A DNA stretch of 64,000 nt from Halobaculum sp. MBLA0147 (lineage in GTDB: Archaea > Halobacteriota > Halobacteria > Halobacteriales > Haloferacaceae), in the NCBI RefSeq assembly GCF_041361345.1, contig NZ_JBGKAD010000001.1, positions 2,294,001 to 2,358,000 of the forward strand, read 5' to 3'. Made by a program: the position numbers and the translations under genes. A model generated the notes under the pieces. That model saw only the letters and a program-made list of their open reading frames with translations. It did not search any database and was not told where the DNA came from. Positions 34,078-42,720 of this stretch are shown piece by piece; positions within the stretch are counted from its first letter, which is position 1, and every line of letters begins with the position of its first letter.

Positions 34078-34226
34078 ACCGAGACGCTTACACTGCGCGA
34101 ATATATATGTTCCCACAACAATCGCTAATTACCGTATTGAATTATGCTGTTGTCTTCCCTGTCGAATAGATTACCTCGGGCACCCACTGGTATTAAGTGA
34201 CACGGGAACGTACCACTGACAGAGGT
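34078..34226. promoter_or_regulatory. Divergent AT-rich promoter region of cassette B
   Basis: This 149-bp region separates the small peptide gene from the TbsP gene. The minus-strand TATA element is acatatatatt (34101-34111). On the plus strand ggtattaagtg (about 34189-34199) precedes ATG 34227 by 28-38 bp. The tattaag word is the same as in the TbsP promoter of cassette A. Confidence 0.7.
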
Positions 34227-35042
34227 ATGAGTGCAGGATTCGTTCCAGACGGCCCGGGGGAGACGGTCTCGGAGTTGTTCGCGGAGACGGACGGCGTCGT
34301 GTACCTGACGAACGCGACTGCAGACGACGTGGAGGAGTTGGTCGACGCCGCGGAGGCGTTCGACGGTGACCTCCCGACGCTGCGCGTGCTCGGAATCGGC
34401 GAGGAGCTCCGGAAGGTCCGGCGTGACTTCCTCGTCGCTTCGCGTGCGGCCGACCTCGTCGACGAGGGGTACCTCGCGCTCGGCGAGCGCGAGCCGACGC
34501 AGAACACGACGGTGCTCGTCTCGGAGTCGTCGCTGTACGCGCCGGTCCACGTCGACACCGCACGCGGGACGTTGCTCACCGACGACGCGGAGTTCGTCGC
34601 GGAGACGTACGAGTGGTGTGAGCGCAACTGGGAGCGTGCGGAGTCGTTCGACCTCCGGACGCCCCCGTTGTCGGTGGTTCGCGACACGATGGACGCGGAG
34701 TTCCGGCCGGACGCTCGCGAGGACTTCGACCGCGTGTTGGACGGCGCCGCCGAGGCGCGCGACACCACGGAGTTGGACGAGGTGGTGGCGTCGCTCCTCG
34801 TCGCCGCCAAACACGAACTGCTCCACTACGACGTGAGCAAGTGGGGTGAGGACATCGGCCTCGCCTCGAAGGCCACCTTCTCCCGCAAGAAGGGGAAGTT
34901 GGAGGAGATGGGCGTCATCACCACGGAGAAGGAGACGCTGGAGATGGGACGCCCCCGCCAGCGGCTCGTGCTCACGGACGACTACCGCGAGGAGGTCGAC
35001 CGCAACGGACTCTCGACCCTCCTGGCGAACGTCGTCTACTGA
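34227..35042 (+). CDS. tbsP: TbsP-family winged-helix regulator, cassette copy B
   Basis: A 271-residue TbsP (DUF5821) family protein and paralog of the gene at 2721-3542. The C-terminal winged helix is nearly identical between the two (HYDVSKWG, IGLASKATFSRKKGKLEEMGV, GRPRQRLVLTDDYREE). The N-terminal domain differs more (ETVSELFAETDGVVYLTNAT, LRTPPLSVVRDTMDAEF). This copy may be the true ortholog of Haloferax TbsP. ATG 34227 fits the TATA element; the open frame extends 30 bp further upstream into that element. It is divergent from the small peptide gene, as in cassette A. Confidence 0.85.
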   Translation: MSAGFVPDGPGETVSELFAETDGVVYLTNATADDVEELVDAAEAFDGDLPTLRVLGIGEELRKVRRDFLVASRAADLVDEGYLALGEREPTQNTTVLVSESSLYAPVHVDTARGTLLTDDAEFVAETYEWCERNWERAESFDLRTPPLSVVRDTMDAEFRPDAREDFDRVLDGAAEARDTTELDEVVASLLVAAKHELLHYDVSKWGEDIGLASKATFSRKKGKLEEMGVITTEKETLEMGRPRQRLVLTDDYREEVDRNGLSTLLANVVY

Positions 35043-35122
35043 GTCGTCCGGCGGACGCCGACTCCCGAGTCGTCCGGCGGACGCCGACCCTCCCGGTCTC
35101 CGTCCTCACCACCGCCTCACGC

Positions 35123-35458
35123 TCACTCGTCGGCAGGCGGTTCGAGGCCGAACACGTCGTACAGCTGTGTCTCGATCTCCGCGACGTAGCGGTCGAGTGT
35201 CGCCTCCAGCTTCTCGTCGTCGACGACGACGGCGGTCAGTCGCTCGGTCGGCTCGTCGGGTAACTTGACGCGGAAGGTGCCGGTCTCCTCGTCGTAGAAC
35301 GGCTCGGACTCGTTCAAGATCTGCTGGTCGATCCCGTGGATCAACTCGGAGTCGTACGTCCCGTTCATCGTCTCGAAGGCGTCCTTGTACGCACGCTGGA
35401 GCTCCGTGAAGTAGTGGGCGTACTTGTCCTCGAACTTCTCCGGGTCGAACTCGGCCAT
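35123..35458 (-). CDS. Conserved haloarchaeal protein (DUF5783-type)
   Basis: A 111-residue acidic protein: FDPEKFEDKYAHYFTELQRA, YKDAFETMNGTYDSELIHGI, then FYDEETGTFRVKLPDEPTERL and helical YVAEIETQLYDVFGLE. It has no TM helix or cysteines. From memory it belongs to the haloarchaea-only DUF5783 family, of unknown function. It is convergent with tbsP across a 25-bp direct duplication (gagtcgtccggcggacgccg) near 35041-35090. Confidence 0.78.
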   Translation of the reverse strand: MAEFDPEKFEDKYAHYFTELQRAYKDAFETMNGTYDSELIHGIDQQILNESEPFYDEETGTFRVKLPDEPTERLTAVVVDDEKLEATLDRYVAEIETQLYDVFGLEPPADE

Positions 35459-35540
35459 ACGCGTGATTCACCCGCTCGACTCTTACTTCCGACGGTCCGG
35501 CGTCACCCGGATCGGGTGCCCGCCTGGAGACCCCGGAGCC

Positions 35541-36842
35541 TCAGTCGTCGCCGGGTGCCGGAGCGGGTCCGCCGAGACTCGCCGGGCGACTCTCCGTGAG
35601 CGCGACGGCGGCGAGCCCGGCGGCGACGACGGCGAGCCCGCTCCCGACGCCGAACGCCACCTCGTAACTCGTCGCGGTCGCCACCCCACCGAGCACCAGC
35701 GGACCGACGACTCCGCCGACGCCCTTCGCGGTCGAGCGCAGTCCCATCAGCTCCGACTCCCTGTCCGGCGGTGCCACGTCGCCGATGAACGCGAGCGCGC
35801 CGGTCGTCATCGCGGAGAACGCGGCCGCGATCACCAGGAAGGCGACGGCCCCGACCGCCAGTCGTGCGACGGTGCCGGGGACGAGCGCGGCACTCGCCGC
35901 CAGCACTGCGAACAGTCCCGAGCCGGCCATCCCGCCGACGATCAGCGGCTTCCGACCGACACGATCCGTCAGCCGGCCGAACACGAGCATGAACACCGCC
36001 TGTGCCGCCGGGTTGATCGCCAACAGCGCACCCATCTGGAACTCGGTCAACCCGAGGCGACTCGGGAGGTACACCGGCATCAACCCCATCACGCCGATGA
36101 CGGTCGTGTTCCGCAGCGCGAGCGCGACGTACAGCCACCCGAGTCCCTTCCGAGAGAAGTGTTGCCGGTCCGCCGCCGCGGGGAAGAGTCGGCGACGCAC
36201 CTCCGCGACGATCCGGCGCGCGCTCGGTGGCTCGTCGGGGGTCGGCGTCGGGTCGGTGACGAACACCGCCGCGACCGTCGAGACGAGCGACGCGGCGGCG
36301 ATCACGAGGTAGAGGCCGTCCGGCGCGAGCACCCCGAGCAGGAACCCGACGGCCAACTGCCCGCCGGTGAACCCGACCGCTCGCGCGGAGTTGAAGAAGC
36401 CGAGCGACTGCCCGCGGCCGTCGTCGCCACCCTTCTCGCTGGCGACGGCGAGCATCACCGGGGAGAACCCGACCGCGAACACCGCGTACAGCCCGCGGAC
36501 GCCGATCGGGAGGTACACGCCCGGAATCGAGACCGGCAGCGGCGCCAGCGAGACGGTACTGTCCAACCCCGGCACGACCAACAGCGGCAACACTGCGGCG
36601 GTCGCGGCGAGCCCGGTCACGAGCAACACCAGCCGCCGTCGGCCCGTCACGTCCGCGATCGCACCCCAGACGGGCGACAGCAGCATCATCCCCAGGAAGT
36701 AGGCGGTCGTCACCGCGCCCACGAGCGACGCCGAGCCGCCGGCCTCGCCGACGTAGAAGGCCAGTCCCGTCCCCATCAGGATGCCGGCGGCGAACCGGTT
36801 CGACGCGGCCAACACGACTGCGATCCGATCGAGACGACTCAC
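35541..36842 (-). CDS. Major facilitator superfamily transporter
   Basis: A 433-residue protein with twelve predicted helices. It has the MFS signature in the loop between helices 2 and 3 (WGAIADVTGRRRLVLL, about residues 60-75) and its echo in the second half (GRLTDRVGRKPLIVGG). It should be a proton- or solute-coupled exporter or importer of the drug/sugar type; the substrate is unknown. The start is GTG 36842. Confidence 0.86.
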   Translation of the reverse strand: MSRLDRIAVVLAASNRFAAGILMGTGLAFYVGEAGGSASLVGAVTTAYFLGMMLLSPVWGAIADVTGRRRLVLLVTGLAATAAVLPLLVVPGLDSTVSLAPLPVSIPGVYLPIGVRGLYAVFAVGFSPVMLAVASEKGGDDGRGQSLGFFNSARAVGFTGGQLAVGFLLGVLAPDGLYLVIAAASLVSTVAAVFVTDPTPTPDEPPSARRIVAEVRRRLFPAAADRQHFSRKGLGWLYVALALRNTTVIGVMGLMPVYLPSRLGLTEFQMGALLAINPAAQAVFMLVFGRLTDRVGRKPLIVGGMAGSGLFAVLAASAALVPGTVARLAVGAVAFLVIAAAFSAMTTGALAFIGDVAPPDRESELMGLRSTAKGVGGVVGPLVLGGVATATSYEVAFGVGSGLAVVAAGLAAVALTESRPASLGGPAPAPGDD

Positions 36843-37091
36843 TACCCACCCTCCGGTCGCCCCCGGCTAAAACCGGGCGGAGTCGGACGCACGTGCCGGT
36901 GTGGGGTGTGGTGACGGGCGGCTCGACACGCGGAGAGGGATCGACACGTGGTGTCCCAACTGGGGAGACGACGGATTGGGTCGCCCGACCGATGCGCCGT
37001 CGGGACCAGTTCGACTGTGTTCCACATCGAACACAGTACATGGACGAAACGACTATTACTGATGTGGTTGAAATATCATAACGACGAACAG
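36843..37091. other. Intergenic region upstream of the toxin gene
   Basis: About 250 bp without a credible gene. The right half is AT-rich (gactattactgatgtggttg and aaatatcata near 37050-37080), which probably holds the toxin-gene promoter. The lower GC fits acquired DNA. Confidence 0.5.
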
Positions 37092-38549
37092 ATGGGGCGA
37101 GAGTACGCGTCACGAGAGAACTACGATACCGGACCGTCCGGAGAGCGAGAGCGGACACGTCAGTCGGACGACTCGTGGGAGTGGTGGAGCGGCGAGGGCG
37201 ACGCCGTCCGGCGTGAGTCCGCTGGCCCTGGTACGAACCCCTCGTGGGAAGAGGCCGAGGCGTACTACCAACGCGAGATCGAGGACACGGACGAGTACAA
37301 GACACTCCAGCGGATGGAGAAACGCTACGGACGGCTGTTCGACCAGTGGGTCGAGGAAGGTGTACCGACCGACGCGATGGGAGATCGCGAGAGCATCCAA
37401 GCCTACCGCCGGCACAAGGGGACGCCGATTCCGTGGTACATCGACGACTTCAACGACAACTCCCTGTGGCGCAACACCACCGACATCTTCGAGGACGACC
37501 GCGAGGGCCGCGACGGACAGACAGACGTGCCCGACTCGGTCCGTGAGGTGCTCAGTTCACCGGGCCGGTCGCTCAATCCGGCGGTCCAACGTGCGGTCGA
37601 GGAGCGGATGGGCGATTCGTTCGGTGACGTACGGATTCACACTGGGCCGAAAGCCGCCGCGGCCGCCGACGAACTCGACGCCCGCGCGTTCACCGTGGGC
37701 AATCACGTCGCGTTCGGTGCCGGCGAGTACGACCCCGAATCTGTGGAGGGTCAGCACGTACTCGTCCACGAGTTGGCACACGTCCGTCAGCAGACGCGCG
37801 GAGCGGTGTCGATGCTACCGACGGACGCGCCACTGTCGACCGATAGAGAGGAAGCGGACCCCGAGAGAGTAGCCGGCGGTATCACTCGTCGAGTTTTCCG
37901 TGCCACCCAAAACGGGGACGACGACAGTCGATCTGTCACGATCCACCTCCAGCGACTGAACGCACAGAACCCCACCTCGGAACCACTCGACGCGTGGGCG
38001 TCCTCGTTCGAGATCGTTCAGTACGTTGACGAGGATCGGGAGCTGCTACACGAGGCAGAGTCCGGCAGCACGCGGATTCGACCCTCTGTCGGAGACGACG
38101 TGACGAGACGACTCCGGGTCGACGTAGCGGAACTCCCCGAACGGGACGAGATCGGCGGGGAGTACGACAGAAATCTTGCCGTAGCGAAGGTTTCGGTAGG
38201 AGACACCGAGTTCTGGATGGCTGCGGCCAGCGGGAAGCGGCAGGCTGGAGAGGGCGACGAGAGCAACCCACTGCTACCTGGTCCGTTCAAAGACGAGCGT
38301 GTGTTCGACCATCGTGCCGACGACAACGACCTCCAGTCCAGAGGAATGTGGGACAGCGAAGTGAAGATCGCAGAACACGTGATCCGAGAGTTCGATCTCG
38401 GTTCCGAGAGTGGTGAGATACACATCTTCTCGGAACGCAGACCGTGTCGCTCGTGCCGGATCGTCCTGAGTGCGCTCGAATCGGAGTTCGATCGAGGGAG
38501 TGGCGAATCGACAGTGTCGATCAGCTACGGATCGGAGTACGAGAGATGA
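37092..38549 (+). CDS. Polymorphic toxin: DUF4157 domain plus C-terminal deaminase
   Basis: This 485-residue protein joins three parts. The N-terminal 170 residues are polar. Residues about 175-235 are a DUF4157 domain with VRIHTGPKAAAAADEL, AFTVGNHVAFGAGEY and the metalloprotease-like HELAH (226-230); this domain marks cargo of extracellular contractile injection systems. The C-terminus has the nucleotide-deaminase motifs DSE (421-423) and PCRSC (Cys452, Cys455), with IHIFSERR before it. The deaminase would modify cytidine or another base in nucleic acid or nucleotides. ATG 37092 is the best start. The immunity gene overlaps its stop. No injection-system structural gene is in the window. Confidence 0.85.
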   Translation: MGREYASRENYDTGPSGERERTRQSDDSWEWWSGEGDAVRRESAGPGTNPSWEEAEAYYQREIEDTDEYKTLQRMEKRYGRLFDQWVEEGVPTDAMGDRESIQAYRRHKGTPIPWYIDDFNDNSLWRNTTDIFEDDREGRDGQTDVPDSVREVLSSPGRSLNPAVQRAVEERMGDSFGDVRIHTGPKAAAAADELDARAFTVGNHVAFGAGEYDPESVEGQHVLVHELAHVRQQTRGAVSMLPTDAPLSTDREEADPERVAGGITRRVFRATQNGDDDSRSVTIHLQRLNAQNPTSEPLDAWASSFEIVQYVDEDRELLHEAESGSTRIRPSVGDDVTRRLRVDVAELPERDEIGGEYDRNLAVAKVSVGDTEFWMAAASGKRQAGEGDESNPLLPGPFKDERVFDHRADDNDLQSRGMWDSEVKIAEHVIREFDLGSESGEIHIFSERRPCRSCRIVLSALESEFDRGSGESTVSISYGSEYER

Positions 38550-39034
38550 CGGTCGACCACTATCTGGGCCGACGGGTAGTCCGACGCCTCGTCGAGGCGG
38601 GAGTCGCAGAGTGGGACGACTTCGCCGGCTGTTCACGGGACGAAGTCGGAGACGTAGAGCGAACGTTCGGTGTCGAGTTCCCCGAGACGTACCGGTCCTG
38701 TCTTCGACAGTTCGGGCGTGAGTCGGGGCCGCTCTTCGTCGGCGAAGACGTCACCGTCGACACGCTACCCGCCCAACGAGAGTACGCGGAGCAGCGACTG
38801 GAAGACTGGGGGCTGGACTTCGTGTTCGGGGACACACACTTCGTCTTCCTCGGCCACCAGGGCTACTCGTTCCAGTTCTTCGACACGAGTGCCGGAGACG
38901 ACCCACCCGTCTACTCGCTGTTGCCGGACGAGGAACCGACGAGGGACGCCGACTCGTTCTCGACGTGGGTGCTCGAAGAGGCCGATCGCGTCGTCCGAGT
39001 CGAGACGGGGTCGACACGAGGGTTCGACGTCTGA
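38546..39034 (+). CDS. SUKH (SMI1/KNR4)-type immunity protein
   Basis: A 162-residue protein with a SUKH-superfamily pattern: CSRDEVGDVERTFGVEFPETYRSCLRQFG, a PLFVGEDVTV strand, and HFVFLGHQGYSFQFFDTSAGDDPPVYSL. SUKH proteins neutralise many nuclease and deaminase toxins by direct binding. Its ATG overlaps the toxin stop (ATGA, 38546-38549), so toxin and antidote are made together. Confidence 0.85.
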   Translation: MTVDHYLGRRVVRRLVEAGVAEWDDFAGCSRDEVGDVERTFGVEFPETYRSCLRQFGRESGPLFVGEDVTVDTLPAQREYAEQRLEDWGLDFVFGDTHFVFLGHQGYSFQFFDTSAGDDPPVYSLLPDEEPTRDADSFSTWVLEEADRVVRVETGSTRGFDV

Positions 39035-39241
39035 GACCGTTCCCAGACGGGTGTGTTCCGTTCGCGCTCGGGGGATGGTCCCCTCCGTGCCCGGAGTGTG
39101 ACCCCCGACGACGGGTCGTCACACCGACACCCGGTCGTCGCCGGACACCTCGTCTTCTCGACAGCACCCGTCTCCCGAGTGCCGGCAGACACCACGCGCC
39201 GTCTCGGTACCTTCGAGTACGCGCCCGCCGAACGCGACCGT

Positions 39242-40189
39242 ATGGAGATCGTCGTCACGCGGCAGTCGATCCACGGGATGCCGGCCAGCGACTACGCCGC
39301 CGCGCTCCGCGAGCGGCTGCCGGACCACGAGGTGACACTCGCACGGACGCCCGACGAAGAGCGGGACGCGATCCGTCGCGCCGCCGTCGTCACCGGCGAG
39401 GGACGGCGCGCACAGACACACATCGCGGCGGGCGACGCCGCCCACCTCCGGCTCGTCGCCTGCGTGTACGCCGGGACGAGCCACCTCGACACCGACGTGT
39501 TCGCGGACGCGGACGTGCCGCTGACGAACGCATCGGGTGTCCACGGGCCGAACGTCTCGGAGTACGTCGTCGGCGCGCTGGTGTCGCTGGCGCGCGACTT
39601 CCGGCGTGCCACCCGGCAACAGGACCGTCGCGAGTGGAGCTCCTACCAGTGTCGGGAACTGTACGACAGTACCGTCTGCGTCGTCGGGCTCGGCGCCATC
39701 GGCACCGCGGTCGCGGAGCGACTCGCCCCGTTCGGCGTCGAGCGCGTCGGCGTCCGCCACACTCCGGAGACGGGTGGCCCAGTCGAGCGAGTGTACGGCT
39801 ACGACGACTTCCACACGGCGCTCGCGGACGCGGACCACCTCGTCCTCGCGTGTCCGTTGACGGACGAGACGGAGGGCCTCCTCGACGACGAGGCGTTCGA
39901 CACACTCCCCTCGCACGCTTCGCTGGTCAACGTCGCCCGCGGTGCGGTGGTGGAGACGGACGCGCTGGTGCGTGCGCTGCGGTGGAACCGTCTCGGCGGC
40001 GCGTTCCTCGACGTGACGGACCCCGAACCGCTCCCGCCGGACCACCCGCTGTGGACCTTCGAGGACGTACGGATCACCCCGCACAACGCCGGGCACTCCC
40101 CCGAGTACTACGAGCGGACCGCCGACGTGTTGGCGCGCAACGTCGCCAACCTCGTCGCCGACGAGCCGCTGGAGAACCGCGTCGTCTGA
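39242..40189 (+). CDS. D-2-hydroxyacid dehydrogenase
   Basis: A 315-residue NAD(P)-dependent dehydrogenase of the D-isomer-specific family. The Rossmann loop is VVGLGAIGTAVAERL (about residues 143-157), catalytic Arg is in VNVARGAVVETDAL, Glu in VTDPEPLPPDHPLW and His in ITPHNAGHSPEY. It reduces 2-oxoacids to D-2-hydroxyacids. ATG 39242 opens the conserved N-terminus (MEIVVTRQSIHG). The physiological substrate is not evident. Confidence 0.9.
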   Translation: MEIVVTRQSIHGMPASDYAAALRERLPDHEVTLARTPDEERDAIRRAAVVTGEGRRAQTHIAAGDAAHLRLVACVYAGTSHLDTDVFADADVPLTNASGVHGPNVSEYVVGALVSLARDFRRATRQQDRREWSSYQCRELYDSTVCVVGLGAIGTAVAERLAPFGVERVGVRHTPETGGPVERVYGYDDFHTALADADHLVLACPLTDETEGLLDDEAFDTLPSHASLVNVARGAVVETDALVRALRWNRLGGAFLDVTDPEPLPPDHPLWTFEDVRITPHNAGHSPEYYERTADVLARNVANLVADEPLENRVV

Positions 40190-40225
40190 GCATCCCCGGC
40201 CCCGCTCGGTGCCCTTCCGTCGGGA

Positions 40226-40645
40226 TCAGTCGGCGCCGTCCGACTCCCCGAGTCGCCGATCCCACGCCTCGCCCGCGGCCGCTCGTTCCTCGCGGGCCAG
40301 TCGTCCGAACGAGTCCGACTCTGCACTCGCGTCAGTGTCCGTCGGCTCCGGGTCGGCGTCTGAGAACGCTGCTCCGGCGGCCGGGGGACCGGCCTCCGTC
40401 TCTCCCGCCGGGAGCCACCAGAGTGTCACGCCGTCCGACTCCCGGCGACGGAGCAGCCCCGACGCAGCCGCGTCGTCGAGCGCCGCCCGCGTCGCGTCTC
40501 CCGGCCGGTCGAGCCTGTCTGCGACCTCGCCCGTCGTGACTGCCGGTCCGTCCACGGCCGCGACCACTCGCCGTACGTCGTCCACGTCCGGTGGCGCGTC
40601 ACGCGACGCCGACCGGCCGTCCGACGTGTCCGTGTCACCGTTCAC
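40226..40645 (-). CDS. Small HTH-containing protein
   Basis: A 139-residue acidic protein. Residues 20-75 read as a winged helix (VDDVRRVVAAVDGPAVTTGEVADRL, DATRAALDDAAASGLLRRRES, VTLWWLP). The rest is an acidic linker and a short helix, EERAAAGEAWDRRLGE. The start is GTG 40645, with a TATA-like cttatcagg (about 40669-40677). It is likely a haloarchaeal regulator or adaptor; no ligand is evident. Confidence 0.7.
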   Translation of the reverse strand: MNGDTDTSDGRSASRDAPPDVDDVRRVVAAVDGPAVTTGEVADRLDRPGDATRAALDDAAASGLLRRRESDGVTLWWLPAGETEAGPPAAGAAFSDADPEPTDTDASAESDSFGRLAREERAAAGEAWDRRLGESDGAD

Positions 40646-40741
40646 GGTCGTCTGTGGGTCGTGATCCCTGATAAGTGCCTAGTCGGAGGCGTCTCGACAC
40701 ACCCCGTCTCGTCGGGTCGAACCGGGGCCCAGCGGCCACAG

Positions 40742-41317
40742 TCACGCCCCGTCGCGGCCGTCCGACTCGGCCTCACCCTCGTCGGCACTCGATCCGTCTC
40801 CGTCACCGCCTGTGTCCTCGACGGCGTACGCCTCGAGCGTCTCGCGGTCGATCTCGTCGAGGACCGCCTCGTTGGTCGCCGCCAACTCCACCGGCGGCGC
40901 GACGCCAGCCTCGTGGGCCTCGATCCACCGCGGGACACAGAGACACCAGCGGTCCCCGTCCGACAGCCCCGGGAAGTCGAGGTGTTCGCGCGGCGTGATC
41001 AGGTCGTTGCCGCGCCGCCGCGAGAACTCCAAGAACTCCTCGGTGACGACGGCACACACCTCGTGGCGGCCGGGGTCGCCGTCCAGACTGCGACAGAACC
41101 CGTCGCGCAACGCCCCCGTCGCGGGGTCGGTACAACACGGCTGGAGCGGCTCGCCGAACACGTTCCGGTCGGGGGCGTCGTCCCCGTCGGTCCGGTCGGC
41201 GTCCGCATCGGTGTCGGTCGGCACGTCCGCTCGTTGGACCGCCACCCGGAAGTCCGTGTCCCTGCCGGTGGTCGTCTCGGCGGTGCGGTCGTCTCGGCGG
41301 CGTGATCGTCTCGACAC
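40742..41317 (-). CDS. DUF2237 family protein
   Basis: A protein of up to 191 residues. The conserved DUF2237 core (about residues 52-168) contains NVFGEPLQPCCTDPATGALRDGFC, HEVCAVVTEEFLEFSRRRGNDL and PGLSDGDRWCLCVPRWIEA, with Cys residues spaced as in the family. N- and C-terminal tails are acidic and specific to haloarchaea. The start is uncertain: GTG 41317 gives the full frame, but an internal GTG (VAVQRADVPT) would also keep the core. The function is unknown. Confidence 0.85.
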   Translation of the reverse strand: MSRRSRRRDDRTAETTTGRDTDFRVAVQRADVPTDTDADADRTDGDDAPDRNVFGEPLQPCCTDPATGALRDGFCRSLDGDPGRHEVCAVVTEEFLEFSRRRGNDLITPREHLDFPGLSDGDRWCLCVPRWIEAHEAGVAPPVELAATNEAVLDEIDRETLEAYAVEDTGGDGDGSSADEGEAESDGRDGA

Positions 41318-41373
41318 GACGCCCGTCCGCCCGCGGAGGAATCCTTTTGCCCGATGCGGGGGAAGCGTCGGGT

Positions 41374-42720
41374 ATGGACGTCGACAGCCACGCCGAGGAG
41401 CTCGCCTCCTCCCTCGGTGTCGACAAAGAGGAGGTCAGAGCGGACCTGGAGAACCTGTTGGAGTACAGCGTCCCCATCGACGAGGCGAAACAGTCCGTCC
41501 GACGGAAGTACGGCGACGGGGGCGGCGGCGACGCCAGCCCGTCGGCGGTCGACGTGGCCGACGTGGAACCGGACGGCGGCAACGTCACCGTCACCGGCCG
41601 CGTGTTGACCGTCGGCACCCGGACGATCCGCTACGAGGGGACCGACTCCACCATCCGCGAGGGGGAGATCGCCGACGACACCGGCCGGATCAGCTACACC
41701 GCCTGGCAGGACTTCGGCTTCGAACCCGGCGACACGGTCACCGTCGGCAACGCCGGCGTCCGCGAGTGGGAGGGAGAGCCGGAGCTCAACCTCGGCGAGT
41801 CGACGACGGTCGCGTTGGAGTCCGAGGCGCTGGAGGTGCCGTACCCCGTCGGCGGCGACCGCGACCTGCTCGAACTGGAACCGGGCGACCGCGGGCGCAA
41901 CGTCGAGGCGCGGGTGCTGGAACTGGAGGAACGGACCATCGACGGCCGCGACGGGGAGACGGAGATCCTCTCGGGTGTGCTCGCCGACGAGACTGCCCGG
42001 CTCCCGTTCACAGACTGGCAGCCCCGTCCGGAGGTCGCCGAGGGGGCCGAACTCCGGCTCGAAGACGTGTACGTCCGGGAGTTCCGTGGCGTGCCGTCGG
42101 TGAACCTCACGGAGTTCACGGAGGTCGCGCCCGCGGACGTGACCGTCTCCGACGAGGCACCGCGCGTCTCGATCCGCGAGGCCGTCGAGACCGGCGGGAT
42201 GTACGACGTGGAAGTGGTCGGGAACGTCCTGGAAGTGCGAGACGGCTCCGGACTGATCCAGCGGTGTCCGGAGTGTGGCCGCCTCGTCCAGAACGGCCAG
42301 TGTCGCAGCCACGGGGCGGTCGACCCCGAAGACGACCTCCGAGTGAAGGCGATCCTCGACGACGGGACGGACACCGTCACCGCGATCCTCGGGACGGAGT
42401 TGACGACGGAGGTGTACGGTGGCACCCTGGAGGACGCACTCGACGCGGCGCGCGACGCGATGGATCGCGACGTGGTCGCCGACGAGATCGCGACGGAGAT
42501 AGAGGGACGCGAGTTCCGCGTCCGCGGCCACCTGTCCGTCGACGACTACGGCGCGAACCTCGACGCCAGCGAGTTCGCGCCGACCGACGAGTCGGCCGCG
42601 AGTCGCGCGACGCGACTGCTCGAGGAGGTGCGCGCCGCGACGGACGGCGGTCGGCCCGTCGCGTCGGGGGCGGCCGTTCTCGATCGTTCGGCCGACGCCA
42701 CGGGAGGTGACGGCGCGTGA
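41374..42720 (+). CDS. rpa: Replication protein A (single-stranded DNA-binding)
   Basis: A 448-residue RPA that coats single-stranded DNA in replication and repair. Three OB folds are visible: about residues 60-150 (VTVTGRVLTVGTRTIRYEG), about 160-250 (GRNVEARVLELEERTI) and about 270-390 with the zinc ribbon RCPECGRLVQNGQC. A TATA-like aatccttttgcc lies about 28 bp upstream of ATG 41374. It overlaps the next gene by 4 bp (GTGA). The three-gene order matches the Haloferax rpa operons. Confidence 0.92.
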   Translation: MDVDSHAEELASSLGVDKEEVRADLENLLEYSVPIDEAKQSVRRKYGDGGGGDASPSAVDVADVEPDGGNVTVTGRVLTVGTRTIRYEGTDSTIREGEIADDTGRISYTAWQDFGFEPGDTVTVGNAGVREWEGEPELNLGESTTVALESEALEVPYPVGGDRDLLELEPGDRGRNVEARVLELEERTIDGRDGETEILSGVLADETARLPFTDWQPRPEVAEGAELRLEDVYVREFRGVPSVNLTEFTEVAPADVTVSDEAPRVSIREAVETGGMYDVEVVGNVLEVRDGSGLIQRCPECGRLVQNGQCRSHGAVDPEDDLRVKAILDDGTDTVTAILGTELTTEVYGGTLEDALDAARDAMDRDVVADEIATEIEGREFRVRGHLSVDDYGANLDASEFAPTDESAASRATRLLEEVRAATDGGRPVASGAAVLDRSADATGGDGA

